A stretch of 12,985 bases of DNA. It comes from Mollicutes bacterium. GTDB lineage: Bacteria > Bacillota_I > Bacilli_A > RF39 > UBA660. Location of the stretch: the NCBI GenBank assembly GCA_012510695.1, contig JAAZHN010000118.1:1-12985 (forward strand), given 5' to 3'. The notes under the pieces are model-generated. The model was not told where the DNA came from and ran no database searches. It was given only the letters and a program-made list of their open reading frames with translations. A program made the position numbers and the translations under genes. The first letter of the stretch is position 1. The number at the start of each line of letters is the position of its first letter. Positions 5,430 to 12,110 of this stretch are shown here, piece after piece.

Positions 5430-7124
5430 ATGCATATCAATAATGCTGAAGAACTATATAATGCATTAAATTTTTTGAATAGAGGGAAAGTAACCCTTTC
5501 AACAATAGCTGGCGAACAGGTAATAATTGTCGAAGGGAATCCGAAAGACCTTTATTTTCCACATGGTTTTAGATATGATGAGCGTTATGGTATTACAAAT
5601 GGAACTCTAACTGTTAAAGCAAAACAAGCTGAAATAGAGTTTTATGATATTAATATTGATACCCATAACAAAGTCGTCCAAGATATTTATCAAAAATATG
5701 CTCGTGAGATTAACATTTTACAATCAGTTCATGCTTCTAATCAAGCTATACTTAATTTTCCAAACCTAAGTGAGGAAACAAAAGAACAATTAAGAATAAA
5801 AATTGAAAAAGCTGAAAGACTATTAAATATTTTTGAAGGAAGATGTGAAAAATTATTAAGTACTGATACTAATGCATATTTATTATTTGGTAATGATGAT
5901 ATATTAGAAAGAAATATTCCTAAAGCATTACTTAAACTTAGAAATTCAAGAATTGCAAGCAAACAAAGAAAAATAGTTACTTTGGAAGCAGAAAGGCAAC
6001 TTTTATTAGCAAAAGATTTTGAAGATGAATATTCAAAATTAATTTATGAAAATCGTCGAAAAAGAGTTGATGCAAAGTTAAAAAAACTTTCTTTTAAACA
6101 TGGTAAAATTGAAGCTAAACAAAGACAAGTTGTTATGGATAAAATTGTTAAAGAAATTGTTAAGTATCAAAGACAAAGATACCGTTTAGAAAGACAACAA
6201 ATTTCGATAAATAAAATAGCTGCTAAAAGGGATGTTGTTAGTACAGAAGCAGAAGCGATAAGACAGCAACTAGCGAATCTAAGAGATAAAATAGTTCGCA
6301 TGACCCGTAATGATAGACATACACCATTTTCCCTAAGAACAGCCGCTAATGAACAAGAAAGACTACTTAAAAGATTAGAAAAATTAAGTAGAAAAGAAGG
6401 AAAAATTGAAGCAAAACTTCAAAGGAAGTTGTATAGACAAAACAGGCTTGATCGAATCTTTGGTAAAAATAAACCAAATAGGAGAGATCCTGTAATTGAA
6501 AGACCTTTAAGAGAAGCACCAAGTAGATTGACTGGTCCAACTGAAGTTGAACCAGAGAGAACCCTTGAAAGAGAAGAGACAGCAATTACTCCACCAACTG
6601 AGGAAGTGACAAGAGGGTCTGATGATTATGAAAGTCCAATCGGCCCACCAGTTCCAGAAGAACCAACAATTGAAGGACGTGAAAGACCAGCTGCTTCAAC
6701 AACTGAGGAAGTAACAAGAGAGTCTGGTGATCATGAAAGACCAATTAGTCCACCGACCCCAGAAGAACCAAGACCAGATGATTATGAAAGTCCAATCGGT
6801 CCACCAGTTCCAGAAGGACCTGGCACTATTGAACCAGAATCAACCAGAGAATCAAGACTAGACACTTCTACATCTCCAACTCCACCGCCAATTGCTCCAG
6901 GTCCAACTACAAAACCAGGCCCTGATTTAAATGAATTTCAAGTTTTTGAATTAAAGACAATGGCTAAATCGTTGGGGTTAAAAGGATACAGTAACATGAG
7001 AAAAGAAAGCATTATTAATTTAATTAATAATTCAGGTGCCGAAATCCCAGTTATGTTAAGTGGTTATGATGTGTTTAAGGATTTCTCTAAGGAAGCAGCA
7101 TCTAAAATTGAGAAGAGAGTGTAA
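5430..7124 (+). CDS. Long coiled-coil, proline-rich protein with a Rho_N/SAP-like C-terminal segment
   Basis: I do not recognise this 564-aa protein. Layout: a strand-rich N-terminal region (1-70); a long, very basic helical and probably coiled-coil region (about 70-350) rich in Arg, Lys, Gln and Glu; a disordered Pro/Glu/Thr/Ser region (about 355-500) with repeats; then FELKTMAKSLGLKGYSNMRKESIINLI, which looks like a Rho_N (LEM/SAP-type) helix-extended-helix fold known for nucleic-acid binding; and a short tail. The coiled coil contains a duplicated KLSxKxGKIEAK motif (219-230 and 318-329). No signal peptide or membrane segment. ATG 5430 fits best, with AGTGA 5 nt upstream; GTG 5421 after AGAGG is an alternative. 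It lies between two DUF1292 genes, 2 bp before the second. A nucleic-acid-linked scaffold is conceivable but is inference. Confidence 0.83.
   Translation: MHINNAEELYNALNFLNRGKVTLSTIAGEQVIIVEGNPKDLYFPHGFRYDERYGITNGTLTVKAKQAEIEFYDINIDTHNKVVQDIYQKYAREINILQSVHASNQAILNFPNLSEETKEQLRIKIEKAERLLNIFEGRCEKLLSTDTNAYLLFGNDDILERNIPKALLKLRNSRIASKQRKIVTLEAERQLLLAKDFEDEYSKLIYENRRKRVDAKLKKLSFKHGKIEAKQRQVVMDKIVKEIVKYQRQRYRLERQQISINKIAAKRDVVSTEAEAIRQQLANLRDKIVRMTRNDRHTPFSLRTAANEQERLLKRLEKLSRKEGKIEAKLQRKLYRQNRLDRIFGKNKPNRRDPVIERPLREAPSRLTGPTEVEPERTLEREETAITPPTEEVTRGSDDYESPIGPPVPEEPTIEGRERPAASTTEEVTRESGDHERPISPPTPEEPRPDDYESPIGPPVPEGPGTIEPESTRESRLDTSTSPTPPPIAPGPTTKPGPDLNEFQVFELKTMAKSLGLKGYSNMRKESIINLINNSGAEIPVMLSGYDVFKDFSKEAASKIEKRV
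6591..6830 (+). repeat. Proline-rich repeats in the coiled-coil gene
   Basis: Two 40-nt copies beginning GATGATTATGAAAGTCCAAT (6621-6660 and 6777-6816) differ by one C/T and both encode DDYESPIGPPVPE. A third divergent copy between them (about 6728-6764) encodes DHERPISPPTPE, and CAACTGAGGAAGTxACAAGAG occurs twice. These encode a PxxP-rich linker. Confidence 0.85.
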
Positions 7125-7126
7125 AT

Positions 7127-7354
7127 ATGAAAGATAAAATATCTGTTCAATTAAATGGCAAAGAAATTGAAATAAACATAGTTGATGTTTATTTAAATCC
7201 AGATACCGGGAATGAACTTATGGTTTATACAGTAGATGGTTTTAATGACAATGAACCTCTTGTTTCAGTATTTAAAAAAAAGGACAATGGCTTTGAACTA
7301 GATTATATAGAAGATGAAAGCGACAAAGAATTTTTAAGTAATCTAAATGAATAA
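7127..7354 (+). CDS. DUF1292 protein (YrzB-like), second of the flanking pair
   Basis: 75-aa acidic protein with the DUF1292 layout: KISVQLNGKEIEINIVDVYL, ELMVYTVDGFNDNEPLVSVF and the ending GFELDYIEDESDKEFLSNL. It resembles the 5156 product along its whole length (similar KLTVKLN/KISVQLN openings and VYTxDG), so the two look like paralogues, this one 15 residues shorter. ATG lies 2 bp after the coiled-coil gene stop; the ribosome binding site (AGAGAGTG) is weak, pointing to translational coupling. A strong terminator follows at once, so it is the last gene of its unit. Function unknown. Confidence 0.8.
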   Translation: MKDKISVQLNGKEIEINIVDVYLNPDTGNELMVYTVDGFNDNEPLVSVFKKKDNGFELDYIEDESDKEFLSNLNE

Positions 7355-7359
7355 ATATT

Positions 7360-7381
7360 AGACGCAATAAGCGTCTTTTTT
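7360..7381 (+). terminator. Rho-independent terminator after the second DUF1292 gene
   Basis: AGACGC (7360-7365) pairs with GCGTCT (7371-7376) around AATAA, followed by a T run to 7381. GC-rich for this genome and convincing. Confidence 0.9.
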
Positions 7382-7382
7382 A

Positions 7383-7411
7383 TTGTTCTTTAGCTTGTAT
7401 TGTGCTATGAT
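7383..7411 (+). promoter_or_regulatory. Promoter of the 7483 gene, TTGTGCTA type
   Basis: TTGTTC (7383-7388), a 17-bp spacer and TATGAT (7406-7411) with an extended TGC. TTGTGCTA (7400-7407) matches the promoters near 2870 and 5121. Start near 7418 gives a leader of about 65 nt with nested inverted repeats, longer than most here. Confidence 0.65.
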
Positions 7412-7482
7412 ATCCCCTAATTAAGGCGATGAAAGTGTTGTATCAAAACATAAATTAGAGTCAAATAAATGGGGTGATAAAT

Positions 7483-7938
7483 TTGCATTCAAAGAAAAAT
7501 GAAAAAACTTCTAATTACATTAATAATAAGATAGAACTAATCAATAAATATTTTAGACATGTGTTAGATGTGTATTATAATTGGCCATGTGATCTTTTGG
7601 TAAGAGAAAAGCCCGCAAGTGAAATAAAATCTGGTAATGTAATATTTAAAAATAACCATAATCAAATTGAAGTTAGTATAGCGGTTAATTCAAATGCAGA
7701 TTGTTATGATTTAGCCACTGTTATAGAACTTTTTTTAAAAAATGTGCAAAAGACTGATTTAATTAATAAACCAAATGATCAAGGATTTGAAGCGATTATT
7801 TATAACTCTCTAAATAATGAATCAGAAATGGAAATAATCATCTTAACATATGAAATGAGAGATAAAATAGAAAGTACTATTAGGAAAATTAATGAAAAAG
7901 ATGTTGATTTTTCAACCTTTAATAGTGTAAGTAAATAG
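7483..7938 (+). CDS. Hypothetical protein, 151 aa, TTG start
   Basis: I do not recognise this protein. It is hydrophilic, mixed helix and strand, with no signal peptide or membrane segment. Features include an N-terminal helical stretch (NYINNKIELINKYFRHVLDVYYNWPCDLLVR), a strand-rich middle (GNVIFKNNHNQIEVSIAV) and a helical, charged end (TYEMRDKIESTIRKINEKD). The start is decided by the ribosome binding site: GGGGTGAT at 7471-7478 lies 4 nt before TTG 7483, whereas the in-frame GTG at 7474 lies inside that site and has none of its own. Expressed from its own promoter with no clear terminator before the rimP promoter. Base composition matches the neighbours, so there is no sign of recent transfer. 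Confidence 0.75.
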   Translation: MHSKKNEKTSNYINNKIELINKYFRHVLDVYYNWPCDLLVREKPASEIKSGNVIFKNNHNQIEVSIAVNSNADCYDLATVIELFLKNVQKTDLINKPNDQGFEAIIYNSLNNESEMEIIILTYEMRDKIESTIRKINEKDVDFSTFNSVSK

Positions 7939-7944
7939 TTATCC

Positions 7945-7973
7945 TTTACAAGTATAGATTGATTTGTTATACT
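7945..7973 (+). promoter_or_regulatory. Promoter of the rimP-nusA-infB operon
   Basis: TTTACA (7945-7950), a 17-bp spacer and TATACT (7968-7973), with TGT giving an extended -10. This is one of the best promoters in the window, as expected for a translation operon. Start near 7980. Confidence 0.8.
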
Positions 7974-7987
7974 CTATTTGACGTATT

Positions 7988-8016
7988 AAGTGGGACGAAA
8001 ACCCACTTTTATTATT
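7988..8016 (+). promoter_or_regulatory. Leader hairpin / candidate attenuator before rimP
   Basis: AAGTGGG (7988-7994) pairs perfectly with CCCACTT (8002-8008) around ACGAAAA, followed by an interrupted U tract (TTTTATTATT) and then the rimP ribosome binding site AAGGAG (8021-8026). A terminator-like hairpin between promoter and first gene is known at this operon in B. subtilis, where NusA-dependent termination is reported to give autoregulation. The broken U tract fits a weak, factor-dependent terminator. It could also end transcripts from the 7483 gene. Confidence 0.65.
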
Positions 8017-8031
8017 AAGTAAGGAGAAAAT

Positions 8032-8292
8032 ATGAAAGATTTTACAAAATTAAAAAATCTAATTGAACAAGAATTAGCAAAAGATAAAATAGTTGTTGAT
8101 TCAATTGTTATGGAAGAAGAAAATAAATATTTATTTTTAAAAATAGTTTTAGATAAAATAGGTGGTCTAGATTTAGACACTATAGTTGAAGCAACCCATA
8201 AGATTAATCCCATCGTGGATAATTATGATATAGAGGAAGAAAATTATATTTTAGATATTTCATCTAAAGAGAGGAAGAGTAGTAATGAATAA
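8032..8292 (+). CDS. rimP: RimP ribosome maturation factor, N-terminal domain only
   Basis: RimP (YlxS) helps assemble the 30S subunit, acting on the S12 side of the body. This copy is 86 aa against about 150 in most bacteria. The N-terminal domain is recognisable (LKNLIEQELAKDKIVVDSIVM, YLFLKIVLDKIGGLDLDTIVEATHKINPIVD, YILDISS); the conserved SSPG after the last strand is replaced by SSKERKSSNE and the C-terminal SH3-like domain is gone. No remnant of that domain remains, because nusA begins inside the last codons (8-bp overlap). The name rests on motifs and on its place directly before nusA. AAGGAG (8021-8026) supports the start. Confidence 0.85.
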   Translation: MKDFTKLKNLIEQELAKDKIVVDSIVMEEENKYLFLKIVLDKIGGLDLDTIVEATHKINPIVDNYDIEEENYILDISSKERKSSNE

Positions 8293-9394
8293 TAAAGAAT
8301 TTATTGCAGGTGTTAAATCAATTGCAAAAGAAAAAAATATAAGTGAAAATGTTATATTTGAAGGAATGGAACAAGCCTTAATAACGGCTTATAAAAAGAA
8401 TTTTAATTCAAAAACAAATGTTAAAGTAACAATAGATCGAGAAACTGGTGAGATAAAGGTTGTTTCATATTTAGTCGTAGTGAAAGATTATTCTGTATTA
8501 AATGAAGATGGTACTAGTCCGGTTGATTATGATTTAGGAGCAGAAGTACTATTAAGTGAAATTAAAGATGAACACCCAAATGCAAAAGTTGGAGATGTAA
8601 TTGAAACAGAAGTAACTCCTCATGATTTTGGCCGTGTAGCAGCAGGAACAGCTAAACAAGTTTTAATGCAAAAAATTAGAGAAGCAGAAAAATTAAGTGT
8701 AGTTGATGAATTTGCTGATAAACAAGATGAATTAATGGTAGGAATGTTAGCAATGGAAGATGCTAGAAACTATTATGTTGATTTAGGTAGAACAAGAGGA
8801 ATATTACCAAAAAATGAAATGATTCCTGGTGAAGAAGTAAAAATGGGTTCAAGTATTAAGGTTTATATTACTAAAGTAGAAGCCGGACCTAAAGGACCAG
8901 TTATCTTAGTTTCAAGAAAACATTATGGATTTATTAGAAGATTATTAGAAAGTGAAATACCAGAATTTGCTGATGGAACGATTGAACTTTATTCAGTTGC
9001 TCGTGAACCAGGAGTTAGAAGTAAAGTAGCAGTTTTTTCAAATAATGAGAAAGTTGACCCTATCGGTGCTTGTATTGGTGAGGGAGGATCTCGAATAGCT
9101 AGTATTAATAAAGAATTAAATGGCGAAAAAATTGATTTAATTTTATATGATCCAGATATTAGTAAATTTATTGCTAATGCTCTAGCACCTGCTAAGAATG
9201 TTACGGTAAATATTATTTCAGAAGAAGATAAAGAATCTCTAGCGATTGTTAATGATGAAAATTTACCACTTGCGATTGGTAAAAAGGGAAGCAATGTTAT
9301 TTTAGCTAGTAGGTTAACTAAATATAAAATTAATGTTAAAACTCTTACTCAGATTAATGAAGAGGGAAATGAAAGTGATTTAAGTGAAAAATAA
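8285..9394 (+). CDS. nusA: Transcription termination/antitermination factor NusA
   Basis: Binds RNA polymerase and nascent RNA, promoting pausing and intrinsic termination. 369 aa, the usual Bacillota length without the C-terminal acidic repeats of proteobacterial NusA. Domains: N-terminal polymerase-binding domain (about 1-125, with IFEGMEQALITAYKK), S1 (about 135-200), KH1 (about 205-280, with PIGACIGEGGSRI) and KH2 (about 285-350, with LPLAIGKKGSNVILASRLT). The KH2 loop GKKG is normal, but the KH1 loop is G265-E-G-G268, where B. subtilis and relatives have a Lys or Arg (GPKG type). Start ATG 8285 overlaps rimP by 8 bp, with AGGAAG upstream. It may autoregulate through the leader hairpin (inference from B. 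subtilis). Confidence 0.97.
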   Translation: MNNKEFIAGVKSIAKEKNISENVIFEGMEQALITAYKKNFNSKTNVKVTIDRETGEIKVVSYLVVVKDYSVLNEDGTSPVDYDLGAEVLLSEIKDEHPNAKVGDVIETEVTPHDFGRVAAGTAKQVLMQKIREAEKLSVVDEFADKQDELMVGMLAMEDARNYYVDLGRTRGILPKNEMIPGEEVKMGSSIKVYITKVEAGPKGPVILVSRKHYGFIRRLLESEIPEFADGTIELYSVAREPGVRSKVAVFSNNEKVDPIGACIGEGGSRIASINKELNGEKIDLILYDPDISKFIANALAPAKNVTVNIISEEDKESLAIVNDENLPLAIGKKGSNVILASRLTKYKINVKTLTQINEEGNESDLSEK

Positions 9395-9644
9395 AATCCC
9401 TTTAAGAAAATGTGTTCTTACTGGTGAAATGTTACCTAAAATGGAAATGTTTAGAATAATTATTACTAAAGATAATGAAGTTTTATATGATGAGACTGGT
9501 AAGCAAAATGGTCGTGGTCTTTATTTAAAAAAAGATATAGATGTAATAAATAAGGCTAAACAGACTAAAAAGATAGAAAGTGTTTTTAAAGTAAAAAACA
9601 TAGATCAAATATATGATGAATTAATAAGTAAACTAATTAAATAG
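9384..9644 (+). CDS. ylxR: YlxR / RnpM (DUF448), nucleic-acid binding protein
   Basis: 86-aa basic protein with the family signatures RKCVLTGE (8-15) and DETGKQNGRGLYL (36-48). In B. subtilis this protein was recently named RnpM, an RNase P modulator that binds its RNA; that is family knowledge. The GTG start at 9384 overlaps the nusA end by 11 bp; an AAGTGA-type site upstream is weak, so coupling to nusA is likely. In most Bacilli, ylxQ (an L7Ae-like gene) comes next; here only 16 bp separate ylxR from infB, so ylxQ is missing at this locus. Confidence 0.92.
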   Translation: MKNKIPLRKCVLTGEMLPKMEMFRIIITKDNEVLYDETGKQNGRGLYLKKDIDVINKAKQTKKIESVFKVKNIDQIYDELISKLIK

Positions 9645-9660
9645 AAAGAGGTGTTCGTTT

Positions 9661-11772
9661 ATGATGAATGTCAAAGAATATGCTAATGAAATGGATTTAA
9701 CAGTAGCAGAAGTACTTAAGAAATGTAAGGAATTAGATTTAAAAGTTACTGATGCAACATCAATGTTAAGTGATGATGATATTATCTTACTTGATAATAC
9801 TTTAAATTTAATTAGTAGTGATGATGAATTAGATTTTGATGAAGAAGAAGAACTAGAAGAAAAGGTTGAGGATATAGTATCTAATATAAAATTAGATGTT
9901 GAAGAAGAAGTAAGAAAAGAAAAAATTAAGAAAAAACCTGATTTTAATAGTTCAAAAGAAGAGTATAAAACTCAAAAGAAACAAATGTATAAAAATAAAG
10001 AAAAATTAATAAGCAATATAGAAAGTTCTAGTGATATAGTTTTATATACTCAAGGAATGAAAGTTTCAGAATTAGCTAGTCAATTAAATGTTGATGGGGC
10101 TGAAATAATTAAAAAATTGATGGAACTAGGTTTGATGTTAACATTAAATCATCCAATAGATTATGATAATGCTGAAATAATAGTGGCTTACTATAATAAA
10201 CAATTAAAAAGAGAAGAAACTCAAGACATAACTAATTTTGAAGAATTTGAAGTTGTTGATGATGAAGAACATTTAGTAAAAAGAGCACCTGTAATTACAA
10301 TTATGGGGCATGTTGATCATGGTAAAACTTCACTTTTAGATTATATTCGTAACTCACATGTTACTGAAAAAGAAAGTGGCGGAATTACTCAACATATTGG
10401 AGCTTATCAAATTGAATATAATGATGAAAAATTAACATTTATTGATACTCCAGGTCATGCTGCATTTACAGAAATGCGTGCAAGAGGAGCAAGTATTACA
10501 GATATAGTTATTATAATTGTTGCTGCTGATGATGGGGTAAAACCACAAACTAAAGAAGCAATTGATCATGCCCTAGCGGCAAAAGTGCCAATAATTGTTG
10601 CAGTTAACAAAATTGATAAACCTGGTATTAATGTTGATAAAGTATTAACAGAAATGGCTGAGTTAAATATTACTCCAGAAAGTTGGGGTGGAACTTATCC
10701 ATTTGTAAACATTTCTGCTCATACTGGCGAAGGAATTGATGAACTACTTGAAACAATAGTTGTAATTGGAGAAATGTTAGAATTAAAAGCTAATCCACAA
10801 AGATATGCTCTTGGGACAGTGGTTGAATCAAGTTGTGAATTACAAACAGGTTGTACTGCAACTCTTCTAATTCAAAATGGAACTCTAAGAATTGGTGATC
10901 CAATCGTAGCAGGTCATGTTTTAGGGCACATTAGAACAATGAAAGATGATTTAGGTAAAGATATAGTTGAAGCCTTACCTAGTATGCCTGTTGTTATTAC
11001 TGGTATAAATGATAATCCTTCAGCTGGAGACCGCTTTATGGCTTTTGAAACAGAAAGTGAAGCTAAAAAAGTTGCAGTTACAAGACAAAATCAATTAAAA
11101 GAATTAAAAAATAAAAAAGAAGTTATAAATATGGATGATTTATTTTCACAAATTCAATCAGGTATTAAAGAAATAAACGTTATTTTAAAAGCAGATGTTC
11201 GTGGTTCAGAAGAAGCAGTAAAATTAGCGCTTGAGAAAATTGATGTTGATGGAGTAAAAATTAAAGTTATTAGAAGTGATGTAGGTACAATTACCGAAAG
11301 CGATATTGTTTTAGCCAATGCTGGTAATGCAATTGTTATTGGCTTTAATGTTATTCCTTCAATTAGTACAAAAGAATTTGCTAAAAGTTATGGAGTAGAA
11401 ATAAGACTTTATACAATTATTTATAAATTAATCGAAGATATGGAACTAGCGATGCAAGGTATGCTTGATCCTGAATTTGAAGAACAAATAATTGGTCATG
11501 CTGAGGTCAGAAAATTATTTAAATTTAGTAAAGTAGGAACAATTGCTGGATCATATATTACTGATGGATTAATTAAAAATAATTCTCAAATAAGAATTAT
11601 TCGTGATTCAAATGTTATCGGTGATACAAAAATCGCCCAAATTCAAAGAGAAAAAGATCAGGGTAGAGAAATAAAATCGGGTTTTGAATGTGGAATAACT
11701 CTTGCTAACTTTAATGACTTAAAAGAAGGCGATATATTAGAGGCCTATGAAATGGTGGAGGTTAAAAAATGA
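9661..11772 (+). CDS. infB: Translation initiation factor IF-2
   Basis: GTPase that brings fMet-tRNA to the 30S subunit and drives subunit joining. 703 aa. N-terminal region: an IF2_N module (about 4-46), a short acidic/basic linker, and a second IF2_N module (about 134-175). G domain: G1 GHVDHGKT (216-223), G3 DTPGH (262-266), G4 NKID (316-319), G5 SAH (352-354). Then domains II, III and C2, ending with the fMet-tRNA-binding region (KVGTIAGSYITDG, FECGITLANFNDLKEGD). The linker is short, as in other low-GC Bacillota. AAAGAGGTG (9645-9653) precedes two consecutive ATGs (9661 and 9664); the first has the better spacing (7 nt). The TGA stop overlaps the rbfA start (ATGA). Confidence 0.98.
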   Translation: MMNVKEYANEMDLTVAEVLKKCKELDLKVTDATSMLSDDDIILLDNTLNLISSDDELDFDEEEELEEKVEDIVSNIKLDVEEEVRKEKIKKKPDFNSSKEEYKTQKKQMYKNKEKLISNIESSSDIVLYTQGMKVSELASQLNVDGAEIIKKLMELGLMLTLNHPIDYDNAEIIVAYYNKQLKREETQDITNFEEFEVVDDEEHLVKRAPVITIMGHVDHGKTSLLDYIRNSHVTEKESGGITQHIGAYQIEYNDEKLTFIDTPGHAAFTEMRARGASITDIVIIIVAADDGVKPQTKEAIDHALAAKVPIIVAVNKIDKPGINVDKVLTEMAELNITPESWGGTYPFVNISAHTGEGIDELLETIVVIGEMLELKANPQRYALGTVVESSCELQTGCTATLLIQNGTLRIGDPIVAGHVLGHIRTMKDDLGKDIVEALPSMPVVITGINDNPSAGDRFMAFETESEAKKVAVTRQNQLKELKNKKEVINMDDLFSQIQSGIKEINVILKADVRGSEEAVKLALEKIDVDGVKIKVIRSDVGTITESDIVLANAGNAIVIGFNVIPSISTKEFAKSYGVEIRLYTIIYKLIEDMELAMQGMLDPEFEEQIIGHAEVRKLFKFSKVGTIAGSYITDGLIKNNSQIRIIRDSNVIGDTKIAQIQREKDQGREIKSGFECGITLANFNDLKEGDILEAYEMVEVKK

Positions 11773-12110
11773 AATTAAAAGCAAAAAAAATCTCATCACA
11801 AATTCAAAGAGAATTAAGTAAAATAATTATGAATGAAACTAAAAATGAAATAGTTAAAAGTTTAAATATAACTGCATGTGAAGTAACTAATGATTTAAGT
11901 TTCGCTAAAATATTTTATACATATTTAGGTGATTATACTAAAGAAGAAATCGCCAGTGAGTTAGAAAAGACAAGTAGTCATTTTCGTAAAATGCTTGCTT
12001 CAAAAATCGATATTAGACACACTCCAGAACTAATTTTTGTTTTTGATGAATCAATCGAGTATGGGAAAAACATTGAAAAATTAATTGAAAAAATTAAAGA
12101 GGAAAAGTAA
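11769..12110 (+). CDS. rbfA: Ribosome-binding factor A
   Basis: KH-fold protein that binds late 30S precursors near the 16S rRNA neck and 5' helix, aiding maturation. 113 aa, the usual length, with the opening KKISSQIQRELSKII, the DLSFAKIFYTYL segment and the closing LRHTPEL-like IDIRHTPELIFVFDES, all typical of RbfA. It overlaps infB by 4 bp (ATGA) and truB by 1 bp (TAATG), so translation is coupled along the operon. The site GTGGAGG just before the ATG lies in the infB end. ylxP, found between infB and rbfA in B. subtilis, is absent. Confidence 0.96.
   Translation: MKLKAKKISSQIQRELSKIIMNETKNEIVKSLNITACEVTNDLSFAKIFYTYLGDYTKEEIASELEKTSSHFRKMLASKIDIRHTPELIFVFDESIEYGKNIEKLIEKIKEEK

Noticed and set aside
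7411..7478. Sequestration of the 7483 ribosome binding site by CCCC (7414-7417)
   Set aside because: The predicted start is near 7418, so those C residues are probably not in the transcript, and the pairing is only four bases.
8240..8300. Frameshift splitting rimP
   Set aside because: No frame between 8260 and the conserved nusA N-terminus could encode a RimP C-terminal domain; the space is simply not there.
8989..9294. Antisense open frame (101 aa) opposite nusA
   Set aside because: It is fully covered by the conserved KH domains of NusA, so it is a shadow frame.
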